A DNA stretch of 64,000 nt, from positions 124,001 to 188,000 of the forward strand of contig NZ_AZRL01000021.1 in NCBI RefSeq assembly GCF_002895525.1, written 5' to 3'. Positions 61,849-64,000 of this stretch are shown here, piece by piece. The stretch is from Petrotoga olearia DSM 13574 (GTDB taxonomy: Bacteria; Thermotogota; Thermotogae; Petrotogales; Petrotogaceae). Below the pieces are notes generated by a model. The model worked only from the letters and a program-made list of their open reading frames with translations. It made no database searches and had not been told where the DNA came from. The translations under genes and the position numbers were made by a program. Numbering within the stretch: the first letter of the stretch is position 1; each line of letters begins with the position of its first letter.

Positions 61849-63096
61849 ATGAAAAAGTTAGTAGGCATAGTACTTCTAAGTGTATTAAGTTTCACTATGA
61901 TTTTTGCCCAAAGTGGGCAGGTAGAGATATTCAGCTGGTGGACAGGTGGAGGAGAAGAAGAGGCTCTGCTAGCAACTATTCAAGATTTTAATGAATTATA
62001 TCCAAACATTCAGGTAATCAATGCAACTGTTGCCGGTGGAGCAGGAACAAACGCCAAAGCAGTTTTAAAAACAAGAATGCTAGGCGGAAACCCACCAGAC
62101 ACATTCCAAGTACACGCTGGTTGGGAGTTAACAGATACATACGTATTACCAGGACTAATGGAACCACTAACAAACTATCTCAAATCCTGGGGAGTATACG
62201 ACAAATTCCCAGAAGGTTTAATAGACATAGTAAGTTATCAAGGTGAAGTTTATTCAATCCCTTTGACGGTGCATAGAAGCAACGTTGTATTCTACAACAA
62301 GAAGTTATTTAACGAAATAGGTTTGACAAAAGAACCCGAAACATGGAACGAATTCATAAATGCTTTAGAAAAGGCGAAAGCTGCTGGTTACACTCCACTT
62401 GCAATGGGAGATAAAAACAAATGGGAAGCGGGTCAAATTGCAGAGAATCTCATGGTAGCTGAATTTGGAGCCGTAAATTACAACAAATTATTTAACGGCG
62501 AACTATCTTTCAATGATAAAAGACTTGACAATGCTTTAGAAAAAATGGTACAACTTATGAACTACGTAAACGTAGACCATGCAGCATTGGAATGGCAAGA
62601 TGCTTCAAGACTGTTGTACGAAGACAAAGCCGTTTTCAACTTAATGGGTGACTGGGCAGAAGGGTACTTCAAAACCTTAGGTTGGATACCAGGCGAAGAT
62701 TTTGGATGGTTTGAATTACCTGGTACACAAGCTGTGTTTGTGCTAATATCTGATACCTTTGGGTTGCCAAAGAATGCTCCAAATAGAGAAAATGCATTGA
62801 TCCTTTTGGAATACCTAGCTTCCACAAGGGCTCAATCATTGTTTAACCCAATTAAAGGTTCTATCCCAGCAAGAATGGATGCAGACCCAGGAGACGATCC
62901 ATACTTGATTCAAACAGCTGAGGATTTCAAAACTCTCATCATCTCACCATCCATCGTTCACGGTTCTGCTGCACCTGAAGCATTTGTCACTTCATTCAAC
63001 GATGCCATTAACAACTTAGTAACTACTAAAAACGTAAAACAAGCCAAACAAATGATACTATGGGCTGCTGAAGACGTAAATCTACTCACAGATTAA
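61849..63096 (+). CDS. Sugar ABC transporter substrate-binding protein
   Basis: 415-aa extracellular receptor of the carbohydrate uptake transporter-1 group. Signal peptide MKKLVGIVLLSVLSFTMIFA; family features EIFSWWTGGGEEEALLATIQDFNELYPNI, GGNPPDTFQVHAGWEL, and NLMGDWAEGYFK. It most resembles glucose/mannose-type binding proteins of thermophiles (aromatic-rich, no lipobox), but the sugar is not certain. Strong SD AAAAAGGAGG. Its transcript meets a partial terminator before the permease gene, which would favour high receptor levels. Confidence 0.92.
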   Translation: MKKLVGIVLLSVLSFTMIFAQSGQVEIFSWWTGGGEEEALLATIQDFNELYPNIQVINATVAGGAGTNAKAVLKTRMLGGNPPDTFQVHAGWELTDTYVLPGLMEPLTNYLKSWGVYDKFPEGLIDIVSYQGEVYSIPLTVHRSNVVFYNKKLFNEIGLTKEPETWNEFINALEKAKAAGYTPLAMGDKNKWEAGQIAENLMVAEFGAVNYNKLFNGELSFNDKRLDNALEKMVQLMNYVNVDHAALEWQDASRLLYEDKAVFNLMGDWAEGYFKTLGWIPGEDFGWFELPGTQAVFVLISDTFGLPKNAPNRENALILLEYLASTRAQSLFNPIKGSIPARMDADPGDDPYLIQTAEDFKTLIISPSIVHGSAAPEAFVTSFNDAINNLVTTKNVKQAKQMILWAAEDVNLLTD

Positions 63097-63113
63097 CATA
63101 AGAATAACTTAAT

Positions 63114-63140
63114 CTCGGCCCTTTCTGGGCCGAGGTTTTT
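63114..63140 (+). terminator. Intrinsic terminator between binding-protein and permease genes
   Basis: Stem CTCGGCCC / GGGCCGAG, loop TTTCT, then GTTTTT. Inside an operon it should act as a partial terminator giving more receptor than permease. Confidence 0.9.
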
Positions 63141-63171
63141 GATATTCCACTATCTATAAGGAGAGATATGT

Positions 63172-64000
63172 ATGTCTGTTCAAAAGAAAAAGGCAAGAGC
63201 AGGATTTTTTATAATCTTACCTTCTTTGGCTTTCATTGGTATATTTGTCTATTATTTCATATTTTTGACAATAAGAACATCGACTTCTAACTGGAACAGT
63301 TTCACCTCATTGTTGAGTGGAGAGTATAAATTTGTGGGGTTGAGAAATTATCAAAGATTATTCAACGACCCCAGATTTCAAACAGATTTATGGAACACAT
63401 TATTTTTCACATTATTTTTCCTTGCAGGATGTATAATACTTGGTATATTTTTAGCTAATATTATTGACAAAAAATTGAGAGGTTCAAGTTTTTTTCAAAA
63501 CTTGTTTTTATTCCCCATGGCAATTTCATATGTAGTAACAGGTACTGTTTGGGGTTGGATATTCGCACCAGGAAACATACCAACCTCACCACAAGGAATT
63601 AACCTATTACTTGAAAACCTTGGATGGTCTAATTTACAATGGATGTGGTACACAAGTACACAATCGATAGGTAAATTCAATCTAGCGTTGATACCAGTGA
63701 TAATTGCAGCAACCTGGCAGATGTCGGGATACGTAATGGCAATGTATTTAGCTGGGCTTAGAGCAATACCTGAAGAGATGATAGAAGCTGCACAAGTGGA
63801 TGGGGCAACAGGTACTCAATTGTTTTGGCGGATAAAGTTCCCAATGCTAAGACCAATAACCCTTAGTGCAATGATAGTAATAGGACACATGTCACTAAAG
63901 ATATTCGATTTAATATACGCTATGACTGGAAGCGGACCTAATAACGTTACCGATATGCCCGCTATTTATATGTTTGAACAGATGTTTAGATCCAACAGAT
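63172..64000 (+). CDS. Sugar ABC transporter permease (MalF/UgpA type), 3'-truncated by window edge
   Basis: 276 codons are visible and the frame is still open at the last base. ATG 63172 follows SD AAGGAG; the ATG four bases earlier is out of frame. Membrane helices start at about residue 10 (GFFIILPSLAFIGIFVYYFIF), and the EAA loop for ATPase contact is EEMIEAAQVDGATGTQLFWRIKFPML. It pairs with the preceding binding protein; the second permease should follow outside the window, and the ATPase may be the MsmX-like one at 16794. Confidence 0.92.
   Translation, partial: MSVQKKKARAGFFIILPSLAFIGIFVYYFIFLTIRTSTSNWNSFTSLLSGEYKFVGLRNYQRLFNDPRFQTDLWNTLFFTLFFLAGCIILGIFLANIIDKKLRGSSFFQNLFLFPMAISYVVTGTVWGWIFAPGNIPTSPQGINLLLENLGWSNLQWMWYTSTQSIGKFNLALIPVIIAATWQMSGYVMAMYLAGLRAIPEEMIEAAQVDGATGTQLFWRIKFPMLRPITLSAMIVIGHMSLKIFDLIYAMTGSGPNNVTDMPAIYMFEQMFRSNR

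Noticed and set aside
1-64000. CRISPR array near cas6
   Set aside because: No series of regularly spaced 25-40 bp direct repeats was seen on reading the window. The GC-rich repeats are dispersed or in tandem pairs without spacers.

Overview
The window looks like a chromosome segment from an AT-rich, thermophilic, flagellated member of the Thermotogota, most likely the Petrotoga group. This rests on gene content: PPi-type phosphofructokinase, a bacterial tricorn protease, the yaaR-holB-ricT block, sugar ABC transporters, IS families and base composition. It is recognition from memory, not a database result. Genes are tightly packed, often overlap by 4 bp, and frequently use TTG or GTG starts after strong Shine-Dalgarno (SD) sequences. 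Several promoters are of the extended -10 type (TGnTATAAT).

Layout. 1-2.3 kb: 3' part of a phosphohexomutase and a tyrosine recombinase. 2.3-9.4 kb is a disturbed region: a long AT-rich gap, a miniature relic of an ISL3-type element with both ends kept, a PIG-L deacetylase, and an rsgA gene split by an IS1634-family element flanked by an exceptionally long direct repeat (104-105 bp). An MFS transporter follows, preceded by a leader peptide and four mutually exclusive RNA arms. 9.4-14.6 kb: TetR regulator, PBP4-type peptidase and tricorn protease. 14.7-25.2 kb (mostly minus): PPi-PFK, a lone cas6, MsmX/MalK-type ATPase, an orphan Phd antitoxin, a radical SAM protein, coaX, tsaC, a FliT-like protein, purD and a diguanylate cyclase.

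25.2-34.6 kb holds the purine operon purE-C-S-Q-L-F-M-N-H on the minus strand. A guanine-type purine riboswitch with its own terminator and antiterminator lies in front of purE. A GGDEF gene whose ribosome binding site is buried in a perfect hairpin sits between purH and purD. 34.7-48.5 kb (minus): arsC, fliJ, a PAS/AAA+/Fis regulator that lacks the sigma54 contact loop, two radical SAM proteins, rnc, transketolase, DUF2905, ricT, holB, yaaR, and the isoprenoid/protease group ispG-rseP-dxr.

48.6-50.2 kb carries an IscB RNA-guided nuclease of IS200/IS605 type with a structured omegaRNA directly upstream. It is inserted immediately in front of an HD-domain phosphohydrolase gene and appears to have separated that gene from its promoter and SD. 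51.3-54.1 kb: a small unknown protein, dtd and relA/spoT. 54.4-60.1 kb: the complete phosphate module pstSCAB-phoU-phoB-phoR. 60.6-64 kb: ROK repressor, sugar-binding protein and the start of a sugar permease that runs off the window.

Two families of short GC-rich repeats stand out against the AT-rich background. One is a palindromic unit (core CCCCGTTCGGGG) that occurs between genes and also in frame inside purD, the recombinase and the IS1634 transposase. The other is a modular intergenic repeat near 17.95, 28.5-28.77, 38.3 and 60.47 kb.
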